Source: Flammeovirgaceae bacterium UBA7330 (lineage in GTDB: Bacteria; Bacteroidota; Bacteroidia; Cytophagales; Cyclobacteriaceae). Taken from it: DNA of 64,000 bases. The position numbers and the translations under genes are program-made. Positions 1 to 8,440 of the stretch are shown here, in pieces. Below the pieces are notes generated by a model that ran no database searches, had not been told where the DNA came from, and saw only the letters and a list, made by a program, of their open reading frames with translations. The DNA is taken from assembly GCA_002471275.1 (NCBI GenBank), contig DKPQ01000017.1, positions 372,001 through 436,000 of the forward strand, written 5' to 3'. Positions within the stretch are counted from its first letter, which is position 1, and the number at the start of each line of letters is the position of its first letter.

Positions 1-1456
1 CCTTATTGAAACTCCTTTCATGGTTTATAAGCTCTTTGTGTATCCTGTCAAACCCAAAGACTTTGGTGGCAAACTGATAGATGAAAGTCTTTCTGTCGTT
101 GGCCAGGCTGTTTACCAGTTCTTTCTGGCTGGGAAACGAGGCTACAAATTCCCTCAGGCTGTTGTCAATCGTTGGGATAGAATCGCCAATATGGGAGGAA
201 AGGACCAGCCCGTTGAGGGAAGTGAGTCTTGAAAGTGCCACGTACAACTGGCCTGGCGCAAATGTACCAGAGAGATCAAGAATAGCTTTTTCAAAGGTGA
301 GCCCCTGGCTCTTATGAATGGTCACCGCCCAGGCCAGCTTCAGGGGGTATTGTTCAAAGCTACCCAGTGTTTTTTCTACGATCTCATCCCTGATCTTGCT
401 CAGGGCATATCGTTTATTTTCCCATACATATTTTTCTACGGTCACTTCGCTGCCATCCTCAAACTCTACCTGGATATCATCTGACGTTAATGCCGAGACC
501 TTGCCAATTTTTCCATTATAAAACCTGCCCTGACCGGAAGGGTCATTTTTGATAAACATCACCTGGGCACCTTCCTTGAGTTTGAGGTCATATTCCACAG
601 GGTACATGTTTTCCGGGAATTCTCCTTCGATGTAAGCAGAGAATGTGATCAACTTCCCCTCTAGCTGATCCAGTCTTTTCTGGTTGATCCTGTCCGCTTT
701 ATGATTGTGGGTGGTAAGATGAATATATCCATCCGTAATGCTTTCATGGTCCTCGCGGTAATGCCCATTAAGCAATTGGATGTCATCTGTTGTTTGCTGA
801 TTGTTTCTCAATCTGTTGAGCAGATCAATGAATTGTTGATCCGTTTGCCGGTAGATCTTTTGCAACTCTACCCGAATAGGAGGGACATCTTTCAATGCCT
901 GAGCCTGGAAGAAATAAGCGTTGTCATAATATGGACTTAATAGCGATTTTTCATAATCCTTGATGACTGGTGGCAGCTGGAGCAGATCCCCGATAAACAG
1001 GACCTGGACGCCTCCGAAGGACTCCCGCCTGTTTCTTCTAAGCAGTTTTAAGGTATGATCGATACAATCCAGCAGGTCTGCTCGAAGCATACTCACCTCA
1101 TCGATGATCAGCAACTCTAGTTCCTGTATGAGTTGTCTTTTGCTGGCGCTGAATTTTCGGTCCTTCAGCAAAGTACCTGGTGTAGTGACTGGTGAGGAGA
1201 CTTCTTCCAGGCGGATGTTTTCCGGAATGAAGGTACCAAAAGGTAGCTGAAACAATGAGTGCAGGGTGACGCCACCGGCATTGATGGCGGCTACTCCGGT
1301 TGGTGCTGCTACCACTGCTTTTTTATAGGTATGCGCTACGATGTACCTTAAAAATGTCGTTTTTCCGGTACCCGCTTTGCCCGTGAGGAAGATGTGTCTT
1401 CCGGTAGTATTGACATATTTGACTGCCAATTGTGCAAGTTCGTGAAGGTCGGTCAT
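1..1456 (-). CDS. PIF1-like helicase / AAA ATPase, N-terminal part
   Basis: Partial gene: starts at the ATG at 1456-1454 and stays open through the left window edge (485 codons visible). The Walker A motif GKAGTGKT is near residue 20-27 and Walker B LLIIDEVSM near residue 110. Further on come GDLLQLPPV, a Q-loop-like region, and the superfamily 1 motif WAVTIHKSQGLTF followed by LYVALSRLTS. This is the layout of PIF1/RecD-type DNA helicases (SF1B), which unwind DNA 5' to 3' using ATP. Bacteroidota homologues often carry extra C-terminal domains (HRDC or WYL/HTH type), which would lie outside this window. Family certain; cellular role not determined. Confidence 0.9.
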   Translation of the reverse strand, partial: MTDLHELAQLAVKYVNTTGRHIFLTGKAGTGKTTFLRYIVAHTYKKAVVAAPTGVAAINAGGVTLHSLFQLPFGTFIPENIRLEEVSSPVTTPGTLLKDRKFSASKRQLIQELELLIIDEVSMLRADLLDCIDHTLKLLRRNRRESFGGVQVLFIGDLLQLPPVIKDYEKSLLSPYYDNAYFFQAQALKDVPPIRVELQKIYRQTDQQFIDLLNRLRNNQQTTDDIQLLNGHYREDHESITDGYIHLTTHNHKADRINQKRLDQLEGKLITFSAYIEGEFPENMYPVEYDLKLKEGAQVMFIKNDPSGQGRFYNGKIGKVSALTSDDIQVEFEDGSEVTVEKYVWENKRYALSKIRDEIVEKTLGSFEQYPLKLAWAVTIHKSQGLTFEKAILDLSGTFAPGQLYVALSRLTSLNGLVLSSHIGDSIPTIDNSLREFVASFPSQKELVNSLANDRKTFIYQFATKVFGFDRIHKELINHERSFNK

Positions 1457-1597
1457 ACCGGTAAGTTAATGAGGATATTGAAAAAATATAAAACTAATTG
1501 AATTTAATAGTACAACATCGAAATTGAGCGGTATCATTAGAGAAGAGTTTCAAAGCGATTACTAACATCATATATTAACCCCAAAAATAACGAAGGA

Positions 1598-2758
1598 ATG
1601 AACGTTCGAAATAGCCTGATCCTGATAGGATACCTCATCTGTTTAAGTAGTGTATATGGTCAGAAATCTCCATTAAAGAAAATAAAGGATATCGTCATTT
1701 ATGAAGATACGGCCTTTTATTCAGCTTTTCCATCGGTGATACGGACAGGTGATGATTTTCTGGTGGCTTTTCGCAGGGCACCTAACAGGATGATTTTTGG
1801 CGAATCAGGCAATAACCATGTAGATCCCAACAGCTACCTGGTTATGATGCGATCGGCTGATGGCGTCAAATGGGAGAGAGAGCCCTCACTGCTTTATGCA
1901 CATCCGTTTGGTGGGTCACAGGATCCATGTATGGTACGATTGAGTGATGGCAGCATCCTTTGTGCTAGTTACGGATGGGCGTTTGTGCGACCGGAAGGAA
2001 TACCCAATCTCAAAAAACCGTTTTCTGAAAACAAAGAGGGCGTGGTGTTTCTGGGTGGCTACCTGGTCAAATCGGAAGATGAAGGAAAGTCTTGGGAGGG
2101 GCCTTACTATCCACCCAGCTTGCCTGTTGAAAACCGCAATGATGCCCTGGGCAGGCCATTGCCTGCTTACAACAGGGGGGCGATGTGTGAAGGGAAGGAC
2201 GGTAGACTGTTTTGGGTGGTAGCAGCCAGCATGGCAAATTCAAAAACCACGTCAACTCATCTACTCATTTCAGAAGATAAGGGCTTGACATGGGAATACT
2301 CCTGCCCGGTAGCGGTTGACGATAAGGTAACCTTCAATGAAACCTCCATACATGAAACGCCTAATGGAGACCTGGTGGCTTTTTTAAGAACAGGCGGTTT
2401 TGACGATCAGGCCTGTTTTGCCAGATCCACGGATGGTGGGAAGAGCTTTCAGCCCTGGCAGAAAATGGGATTTCAGGGGCACCCTTTTCATGCACTCAAA
2501 CTGAATGATGGACGGGTGCTTTTGACTTACGGATATCGCCATGAACCGTACGGAATACGGGCAAAAATCCTGAATCCGGAGTGTACGGATATTAGTACTG
2601 CACCTGAATTTATCGTGAGAGAAGATGGTGGATCCACAGATTTAGGATATCCATGGGCAGTGCAACTGGATGATAACCGCGTACTTGTGGTATATTATTT
2701 CAACAAAGAAAAAGGAACCCGACACATCGCCGGGTCTGTCCTTAAGGTCTCGAAATAG
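1598..2758 (+). CDS. Secreted sialidase-like (BNR/Asp-box) protein
   Basis: 386 aa with a signal peptide (hydrophobic residues 6-20, cleavage probably after VYG). It carries four Asp-box motifs (S-x-D-x-G-x-x-W type) near residues 86-92, 159-166, 225-232 and 277-283, the hallmark of six-bladed sialidase/BNR propellers. An FRR motif at 58-60 is placed like the first arginine of the sialidase triad. Homologues are exo-alpha-sialidases (GH33-like) or uncharacterised propeller hydrolases, so the substrate is uncertain. The stop codon abuts the stop of the convergent fucosidase, and both could act on host or algal glycans in the periplasm or outside the cell. Confidence 0.8.
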   Translation: MNVRNSLILIGYLICLSSVYGQKSPLKKIKDIVIYEDTAFYSAFPSVIRTGDDFLVAFRRAPNRMIFGESGNNHVDPNSYLVMMRSADGVKWEREPSLLYAHPFGGSQDPCMVRLSDGSILCASYGWAFVRPEGIPNLKKPFSENKEGVVFLGGYLVKSEDEGKSWEGPYYPPSLPVENRNDALGRPLPAYNRGAMCEGKDGRLFWVVAASMANSKTTSTHLLISEDKGLTWEYSCPVAVDDKVTFNETSIHETPNGDLVAFLRTGGFDDQACFARSTDGGKSFQPWQKMGFQGHPFHALKLNDGRVLLTYGYRHEPYGIRAKILNPECTDISTAPEFIVREDGGSTDLGYPWAVQLDDNRVLVVYYFNKEKGTRHIAGSVLKVSK

Positions 2759-4081
2759 TTAGAATTCTATTTTGATAATTGTGTCGATGTGATCTTTTTT
2801 ATGTTCGGGCACTTCTATCATCAGGCCGTAGTCGGTGTTTTGGTGCTTTACCTTTTCTCCGCCATCAAAGAAGGTCATCTTCTTTGGCTTGATCTTATAG
2901 TTAGGGATGAATAAGACATCTTCTTCTAGCTTGAGAATGTGAAAGTAGACTGTCTTGCCATCAGGAGTCGCTGTGGTGGCCCACCATTCGCTCGGACCGA
3001 TTGGGCCTCTTCGCGTTCCATAAATGGTTTCACCATATTTCTCTAGCCATTTACCCATTTGCATCAAGGTATCGATGTTTTCGGTTTGGATCTTCCCGTT
3101 CGGCATTGGACCGGTATTGAGTAGGAAATTAGCGCCAAATCCGGCGGCTTTTACCATCGTTTGAACCAGTCTCTGCACAGACTTAAATCTTTTATCTACA
3201 AGATTGTAGCCCCATGATCCGTTCATGGTTTCACACATTTCAAGAGGCAGGTCGGAGATGCTTGTGGTCTGGTTGAACCCCATGGTATTTTCTCCCGGAA
3301 GGTCGCGCTCAAACATCTGGAAATCCTCGCCAGGGAAAGGGGATTTGTGGTGATTGCTGCCGATCAAGGCATTTGGCTGTAATTCATGGATAAGTGAATA
3401 GGTTTTGTCCAGTTGCCAGTCTTCATTTGGCTTATCCCACATGCCATCAAACCAGATACCGCCGACCTCACCATAATTGGTCAGCAGTTCTGTTAATTGG
3501 GCATTCATAAATTCAATATAGGAATCCCAGTCGCCGGAATCCGGTCGCCCTGTGTAATCGTTTCCGGTTCTGCCTGTCGGGTAGTAGTCAGGATGGTGCC
3601 AGTCGAGCTGGGAGTAGTAAAAGAATAATTTGATCCCATGTTTGTCACAGGCGTCCTTCAATTGTTTCAACACATCTTTACCATAGGGTGTACCATCTAC
3701 AATGTTGTAGTCACTCACTTCAGAATCATACATAGCGAATCCATCGTGGTGCTTGCTGGTGATGGTGATATACTTCATCCCGGCAGCCTTCACCATCCGG
3801 ACCCATTCCTCGGGATCAAACTGGGTAGGGTTGAAGAAGGTGGGCAGCTTTTCATATGCATTGATGGGAATTTTCTTTTGTTCCATCACCCATTCGGCAA
3901 TGCCGGTTTGACCGGCACCAGCCATTTGGCTATAAACTCCCCAGTGAATGAAAAGTCCAAATTTGGCATCCCGGAACCATTCCCTGTTCTGGAGATTCCC
4001 TTCTGTTGGTTTGTAACCTTCCTGTGCCTGAAGGCCAACAGAAAGCATGATGAATAGTAAAGTATAGATAAATCGTTTCAT
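2759..4081 (-). CDS. Alpha-L-fucosidase, GH29
   Basis: 440 aa, signal peptide about 1-20 (ends LQAQ). It shows typical GH29 motifs: FGLFIHWGVYS at 41-51, SKHHDGFAMYDS at 109-120, and GGIWFDGMWD around 207-216, where D212 is the predicted catalytic nucleophile. The enzyme hydrolyses terminal alpha-linked L-fucose with retention, in the periplasm or at the cell surface. It stands alone with a short C-terminal beta domain and no carbohydrate-binding module. It is convergent with, and touches, the sialidase-like gene; sialic acid and fucose cap the same kinds of glycan. Confidence 0.93.
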   Translation of the reverse strand: MKRFIYTLLFIMLSVGLQAQEGYKPTEGNLQNREWFRDAKFGLFIHWGVYSQMAGAGQTGIAEWVMEQKKIPINAYEKLPTFFNPTQFDPEEWVRMVKAAGMKYITITSKHHDGFAMYDSEVSDYNIVDGTPYGKDVLKQLKDACDKHGIKLFFYYSQLDWHHPDYYPTGRTGNDYTGRPDSGDWDSYIEFMNAQLTELLTNYGEVGGIWFDGMWDKPNEDWQLDKTYSLIHELQPNALIGSNHHKSPFPGEDFQMFERDLPGENTMGFNQTTSISDLPLEMCETMNGSWGYNLVDKRFKSVQRLVQTMVKAAGFGANFLLNTGPMPNGKIQTENIDTLMQMGKWLEKYGETIYGTRRGPIGPSEWWATTATPDGKTVYFHILKLEEDVLFIPNYKIKPKKMTFFDGGEKVKHQNTDYGLMIEVPEHKKDHIDTIIKIEF

Positions 4082-4119
4082 TTGACTAAGATATAAATTG
4101 AGATCTACTCAGGTGAATT

Positions 4120-4404
4120 TTATCCTGCGAAAAGGGTTGTTCTCCAATCCGGATGACGTTTCATATAAGCCCTGACATAGGGGCAATAGGCAATGACCTT
4201 AAGACCTTTTTTTAGGGCATATTTGAGTGCATGTTCGGTAAGTGCCCTGGCAATTCCGTAGTTACCTATGGGTTTGGGCACGCCTGTATGCATAAGATAG
4301 ATCTCATCATCTTTAAGTCGGTAGGTGAGCTCTGCGAGGTGGTTATCTTTCAGGACTTCGAACCGCATGTTTTGCTTGTTGTGAATTATCTCGATATCTG
4401 ACAT
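4120..4404 (-). CDS. Small GNAT N-acetyltransferase (YjdJ type)
   Basis: 94 aa, matching the short single-domain GNAT family of YjdJ-like proteins. The order is a beta-rich N-terminus, then HTGVPKPIGNYGIARALTEHAL (an acetyl-CoA loop in compact form), then KGLKVIAYCPYVRAYMKRHPDW, a very typical C-terminal block of this family. The acceptor substrate is not known for the family. It lies 2 bp downstream of the ABM monooxygenase gene on the same strand, so the two are probably cotranscribed. Confidence 0.85.
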   Translation of the reverse strand: MSDIEIIHNKQNMRFEVLKDNHLAELTYRLKDDEIYLMHTGVPKPIGNYGIARALTEHALKYALKKGLKVIAYCPYVRAYMKRHPDWRTTLFAG

Positions 4405-4406
4405 TT

Positions 4407-4724
4407 TCAGTTCTCGTTAATGCCAAAACCACCTATTACCTCCAGCGTCTGTCCCCTGGAAGGAGTGCCATCAATCAATGGGATAGCTCTGGAAATAAGT
4501 GATCTTACCTCCGGAAGTGAAAGAGACGCATCATGGTCTTCTTTGGAGTCCCAGATTTCTGTTACCCAGACAGCATCTGGTTCGGAGGGATCTTTTGAAA
4601 TCGAATATAGCTTACAACCTTTGGCTTTTGAAACGATTTGAGATGCCTCAATCAGGATTTCAGCCAGTTCATCCGCTTTTCCTTTTTGTGTGTTGAATTT
4701 TCCGTGGAGACCGTATTTGTTCAT
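4407..4724 (-). CDS. Putative quinol monooxygenase, ABM domain
   Basis: 105 aa, one antibiotic-biosynthesis-monooxygenase (ABM) ferredoxin-like domain: a first strand with KYGLHGKFNTQKGKADEL, a helix, CKLYSISKDPSEPDAVWVTEIWDS in the middle, and a LIDGTPSRGQTLEV tail. Family members are cofactor-free monooxygenases or heme/quinol-active dimers such as YgiN. Substrate not predictable. It is the upstream partner of the small GNAT gene. Confidence 0.8.
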   Translation of the reverse strand: MNKYGLHGKFNTQKGKADELAEILIEASQIVSKAKGCKLYSISKDPSEPDAVWVTEIWDSKEDHDASLSLPEVRSLISRAIPLIDGTPSRGQTLEVIGGFGINEN

Positions 4725-4784
4725 GCTTTAAAAATACGGATTGTTTAGAAGAAAAGAATGAATGTTGTTTTTGGTGTCAATGGT

Positions 4785-5387
4785 TTAGACTGGCTTTAAC
4801 CTGAGCTTGGCTTCAATCAGGGACAAATGTTTTACCAGTCCCGTCGGATCTTCCAGATTGATATCTTCAGGTTTGAATTGTAATTCGATACGGTACTTGT
4901 TGGATGTCACCTTGTATTCTTTCTTTAGCAAATCCTTGTATTTCCTAATCATCTCATGGCTTCCGGCCTCCAACATTTCGGGAGTGATCACGATGGTTTG
5001 CTTTTTATGATCTTCCAAATCGATGAGAATGTCAATGGTATAATGAAACTCATTGTGATCTGCGGTCAGGTAAAAACTAAGGTCTTCCGATAAACTTCCT
5101 TGCCCTTTCGGGATAAGTTTTGCGTTAAGATGTTTGAACGCTGGCTTATTAATGAGTTTCAATTTAATACTCTGGCGATCATAATTGATGACAACAGCCG
5201 AAAGGCACAGGGCGGTAGAGAATCCTGCTGAATACAGGAGGGATATTGGTATCCTGTTTGCAATGTCCTGCCAGAGGTCGCCGTCACCAAACATTACCGG
5301 AAGAAAAGTAAATGGCAGACAAACAACAAAACACAATACCCATCCCTTAACCAATGTTTTCCTCTCCAGTAGTAAGAGTTGCATCAT
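4785..5387 (-). CDS. Hypothetical protein with two N-terminal membrane helices
   Basis: 200 aa, not recognised. Two hydrophobic segments near residues 14-34 and 48-68 suggest an N-terminal hairpin in the inner membrane, followed by a soluble alpha/beta region of about 130 residues with many charged residues. The ATG-ATG start allows either methionine. It is a single gene, not tightly linked to its neighbours. No function can be assigned. Confidence 0.6.
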   Translation of the reverse strand: MMQLLLLERKTLVKGWVLCFVVCLPFTFLPVMFGDGDLWQDIANRIPISLLYSAGFSTALCLSAVVINYDRQSIKLKLINKPAFKHLNAKLIPKGQGSLSEDLSFYLTADHNEFHYTIDILIDLEDHKKQTIVITPEMLEAGSHEMIRKYKDLLKKEYKVTSNKYRIELQFKPEDINLEDPTGLVKHLSLIEAKLRLKPV

Positions 5388-5442
5388 ATCGCTAAGATAG
5401 GAAACCTGTGCTATGCCTAAACTGTGAGAGTTGAATTACTTC

Positions 5443-5883
5443 TTAAGCCTTCTCGGCACAGGCAAACATCCACTGCACACCAAATTTATCGGTGCATGAC
5501 CCGAAGTAGTCTCCCCAGAACATGTCCTGTAGCTCCATGGTTACTTCACCTCCAGCAGAGAGCGCATCAAAGAGTCGTTTGGTTTCTTTTCTGGTATCCG
5601 GCTGAAGGTTGATGTACACATTGTTGCCCTTGTTGAGTTTGAATCCCATGGATTCCGGGGCATCCGTACCCATCAGCATGTGACCACCGGTTATTTCCAG
5701 GGCGACATGCATTACCAGGTTTTTATCTTCTTCAGCCAAAGGTGGAAATCCATCCTGAGGTGGTGCCTCACCCATCCTGGAGATTCCGTCACCAACGAAC
5801 TCTCCACCGAAAACTGTTTTATAAAAATTGAATGCCTGTTCTGTATCTCTAACAAAGTTGAGGTAGGTGCTTGTACTTGCCAT
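5443..5883 (-). CDS. VOC family protein (PhnB/glyoxalase-like)
   Basis: 146 aa of the PhnB-like branch of the vicinal-oxygen-chelate fold. It starts with STYLNFVRDTEQAFNFYKTVFGGEF, has HVALEITGGHMLMGTD in the middle, and ends with DMFWGDYFGSCTDKFGVQWMF, the characteristic end of this branch. Relatives are DNA-damage-responsive or unassigned metalloproteins; no reaction can be given. It lies upstream of nothing obvious; a gap of about 180 bp separates it from the SRPBCC operon. Confidence 0.85.
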   Translation of the reverse strand: MASTSTYLNFVRDTEQAFNFYKTVFGGEFVGDGISRMGEAPPQDGFPPLAEEDKNLVMHVALEITGGHMLMGTDAPESMGFKLNKGNNVYINLQPDTRKETKRLFDALSAGGEVTMELQDMFWGDYFGSCTDKFGVQWMFACAEKA

Positions 5884-6064
5884 GGTCTTATGATTTTGAG
5901 TTAATAATTGATTTAAGAGTTAAAAGCTGCTTCAAGGTCTGATCCAATCAGTTTCTGCATTGTGAGAAGCTTTTCCATCAAAGAAGGGACTGACCACACA
6001 ACTCCCACACAGTGATACGTGGTAAATGATTCATTTAGAAATATACCAAAAGAGTAGCCTGAAA

Positions 6065-6478
6065 CTAGGCTACCTTTTCGGCATGTGTTTTAAAATTATT
6101 TAGAATAGCCTGCCAGCCATTTCTTTGCATTTCCACGTCATTCTGGTGCTCCGGTTCGAACGTTTCTGTGACAAGTACAGACCCACCGGATTCTTCAAAT
6201 TTCACTGATACTTCCCGACCATCATCCAGCGCATATCGCAGAAGCTTTCCATGCTGAATTTCTGAATACGTCCCGGAGAAATCAAACCCCATGCTTCCAT
6301 CTTTGGCTTCCATTCTCCAGGAGAATTTGCCTCCCGGTTTCAGATCATTGGTAGCGCTGGGGCAGGCCCAATCAGGAGAAGCAAAATTCCATTGTGTAAT
6401 GTGCTTGGGAAGGGTAAAGCAATCCCAGACTTTTTGCAAAGGTTGTTTTATTTGGGTAGAAATGGTGATTGCTTTCAT
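6065..6478 (-). CDS. SRPBCC (AHSA1-like) domain protein
   Basis: 137 aa, a single START/Bet v1-type fold of the AHSA1 group. Key motifs are QIKQPLQKVWDCFTLPKHITQWNFASPDW near the N-terminus and GKFSWRMEAKDGSMGFDFSGTYSEI in the middle, ending with NGWQAILNNFKTHAEK. Such proteins bind hydrophobic ligands. It is the last gene of the ArsR-SRPBCC-SRPBCC operon, 2 bp after its paralogue, and presumably under control of that ArsR regulator. Confidence 0.87.
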   Translation of the reverse strand: MKAITISTQIKQPLQKVWDCFTLPKHITQWNFASPDWACPSATNDLKPGGKFSWRMEAKDGSMGFDFSGTYSEIQHGKLLRYALDDGREVSVKFEESGGSVLVTETFEPEHQNDVEMQRNGWQAILNNFKTHAEKVA

Positions 6479-6480
6479 CG

Positions 6481-6981
6481 TTAGCTTAATTCAGTTAACA
6501 GTTCATCAAGATTTTCAAGCCCCATACTAAACCCTTCTTTGAAACCCATTTCAATAATTTTTTCCATGACTTCTACGCTTTGGAAAGAAATCACAACATT
6601 CACATGGGTAATACCTTCCATATCAGTGAATCTATTTTCCCAATGCATACCCGGGAATTCATCGCTGGCTTTTCCATTTTCATCACAAAATGCATCTTTA
6701 CCTGAAAAGGAACTTTTGATTTCAATAGCCTCATAATCAAAGCGGCACCACTGCTTATCACCTTCGGGACCGAGCATGTGATAAAGCCATCTTCCTCCTT
6801 CTTTAAATTCAAGTGTTTTCGTAACTGCTTTATAAGGCTTGGGAGCCCACCACTTGTCCAGCAATTCTGCCTCTGTCCAGGCTCTCCAAACAAGGTTTAA
6901 AGGTGCATGAAAATCCCTGTTGACATAGATTTTCTTATTGGCCTCGTCTTTGACGATCTCGGTTTCAAATTGTTTGATCAT
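6481..6981 (-). CDS. SRPBCC (AHSA1-like) domain protein
   Basis: 166 aa AHSA1-type SRPBCC protein: YVNRDFHAPLNLVWRAWTEAELLDKWW at the N-terminus, GGRWLYHMLGPEGDKQWCRFDYEAIE in the centre, and MGFKEGFSMGLENLDELL at the C-terminus. The fold forms a hydrophobic ligand pocket; the ligand is unknown. It lies 4 bp downstream of the ArsR-type regulator and 2 bp upstream of the second SRPBCC gene, a very common three-gene arrangement in Bacteroidota and Firmicutes. Confidence 0.88.
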   Translation of the reverse strand: MIKQFETEIVKDEANKKIYVNRDFHAPLNLVWRAWTEAELLDKWWAPKPYKAVTKTLEFKEGGRWLYHMLGPEGDKQWCRFDYEAIEIKSSFSGKDAFCDENGKASDEFPGMHWENRFTDMEGITHVNVVISFQSVEVMEKIIEMGFKEGFSMGLENLDELLTELS

Positions 6982-6985
6982 TTTT

Positions 6986-7306
6986 TTATTGGTTTTTATT
7001 TTTCATTTCAGTTAATAACTCGTCTAATTGCTCATATCTTGATTCCCACATCTTCCTGAAGGGTTCCAGCCAGTCATTGACTTCCTCGAGCTTCTTAGGC
7101 TGCAACTCACAATACCGCTCGCGACCTTGCTGATTGATCATGATCAACCCGCATTCTTCGAGAAGCTTGATGTGTTGAGAAATAGCTGGTCGACTCATCT
7201 CAAAATTTTCAGCAATGCTGTTAAGATTGAGTTTTTTGTGAGTGATCATACTTAGAATGTCTCTTCTTGTAGGATCGGCTATGGCCTGAAATACATCTCG
7301 TCTCAT
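6986..7306 (-). CDS. ArsR-family transcriptional regulator of the SRPBCC operon
   Basis: 106 aa winged helix-turn-helix: MRRDVFQAIADPTRRDIL at the N-terminus, then ENFEMSRPAISQHIKLLEECGLI as recognition helices and a wing with QQGRERYCELQP. It lacks the cysteine pairs of metal sensors, so it belongs to the non-metal 'HTH plus SRPBCC' class. It is the first gene of the operon, and two palindromes just upstream (7313-7354) are the likely autoregulatory operators. Confidence 0.9.
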   Translation of the reverse strand: MRRDVFQAIADPTRRDILSMITHKKLNLNSIAENFEMSRPAISQHIKLLEECGLIMINQQGRERYCELQPKKLEEVNDWLEPFRKMWESRYEQLDELLTEMKNKNQ

Positions 7307-7312
7307 GAATAT

Positions 7313-7354
7313 GTAAGTATTTGCTTACAAATAAATAGGTAAGTAATTACTTAC
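7313..7354. promoter_or_regulatory. Tandem palindromic operator upstream of the ArsR-SRPBCC operon
   Basis: There are two inverted repeats with the same half-site, GTAAG. The first is GTAAGTATTTGCTTAC at 7313-7328; the second is the perfect 16-bp palindrome GTAAGTAATTACTTAC at 7339-7354. Their centres are 26 bp apart, and the first lies 7 bp before the start codon. This is the placement expected for autorepression by the ArsR-type regulator; binding is inferred. Confidence 0.7.
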
Positions 7355-7377
7355 ACAAGTTTTTCATTCAATATTTT

Positions 7378-8346
7378 CTATTTGATCCATGTTTTCCAGT
7401 CACGGCTGGAGGTTTTGATCATTTTATCAATGATCTCAAACGGCACCTGATGTTTGGCCTGTATGGTAGTTCGGTTTTGCTTCAGCCATTGATAGAATTC
7501 CTGGTTGATTTGTGTAGACCACTCCGATTGATACACTTGCTGGCTGGTATACTTCCCTTTGGCGATCTGTTCTTGCCTGAAGGCGTCCTCAAGTCGCACA
7601 ACTTCACTACCCAGGAGTACTTTTTCCATCAGGTGAGGAGGGATGAAGATCACCCCGGCCTGGGATGCCAGGACCACATCTCCGGGTAGGCAAATAGCTT
7701 CTCCAACTCTCGTGATATCATTGATGCTGATCAGCATCCTTTCAGCGCTATGTGAGGGATGCCATGCTTTGGTCCAGACGTTAATTCCATCGATATTTTT
7801 CACACCCAGCATGTCGCGACCATGCCCGTTGATGATGGCTCCAGTTCCGGAATTTGTATAGATAGCCTGGGCCAGGTTATCTCCCAGAAAAGCGCCTTCT
7901 CTTAGCTTGCCATAGTGATCCGCAACGATTACATCACGCTGGGAAAGCATACTCATGGGCCATTGGTTGGTACCTCCCTGATAGCCGGCTTCATTGCCCA
8001 ATGCTATCATCCGATCATCTAATCCCGGTCGTTTAGGAAGAAATGTAGTGGTAAATGCCCGGCCCACCATGACCCTGGTAGGATCAAGAATCTCCCATTC
8101 AGTTTCCAGTTGGTTGTTATATCCGTTCTCTTTCAGGGTCTTCCAGGCTTCTTCCACACTGACATGACTCACACGATCGAGCCACTCGTCAGGGACCATT
8201 GGTCTGCCATAGCTGTCACGATCACCTTTCCATTCTTCCGTAAGGAAAATTACCCGTTCTTTGGGTAATAGGTGAGGTTGGCTAATCAGGAATAGGGGTA
8301 AGATGGCAGTCAGGCCAAACAAAAAGGATTTTATCAGACTCATCAT
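7378..8346 (-). CDS. Exported RraA-family protein
   Basis: 322 aa with a signal-peptide-like N-terminus (about residues 5-22), then an N-terminal extension, then an RraA/HMG-aldolase fold: VMVGRAFTTTFLP, GDNLAQAIYTNSGTGAIINGHGRD, MLGVKNIDGINVWTKAWHPSHS, and PGDVVLASQAGVIFIPPHL. The GxxL...R-D residues that bind the divalent metal and keto-acid in related aldolases are present. True RraA (a ribonuclease E inhibitor) is about 160 aa and cytosolic, so this longer exported form is more likely a lyase or aldolase of unknown substrate. Confidence 0.8.
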   Translation of the reverse strand: MMSLIKSFLFGLTAILPLFLISQPHLLPKERVIFLTEEWKGDRDSYGRPMVPDEWLDRVSHVSVEEAWKTLKENGYNNQLETEWEILDPTRVMVGRAFTTTFLPKRPGLDDRMIALGNEAGYQGGTNQWPMSMLSQRDVIVADHYGKLREGAFLGDNLAQAIYTNSGTGAIINGHGRDMLGVKNIDGINVWTKAWHPSHSAERMLISINDITRVGEAICLPGDVVLASQAGVIFIPPHLMEKVLLGSEVVRLEDAFRQEQIAKGKYTSQQVYQSEWSTQINQEFYQWLKQNRTTIQAKHQVPFEIIDKMIKTSSRDWKTWIK

Positions 8347-8440
8347 TTTTAAGGTTAATTGGGGTTAGCCTATCAATTTAAGCTATTCTCCCAAAAGCCT
8401 AAGCCGTTGAGTCAAACAAAATTTTATCTTTTTTTGCTAC

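Noticed and set aside
701..940. Plus-strand frame inside the helicase gene
   Set aside because: Antisense to clear helicase motifs.
3638..4057. Plus-strand frame opposite the GH29 fucosidase N-terminus
   Set aside because: Shadow of the codon pattern of the fucosidase gene.
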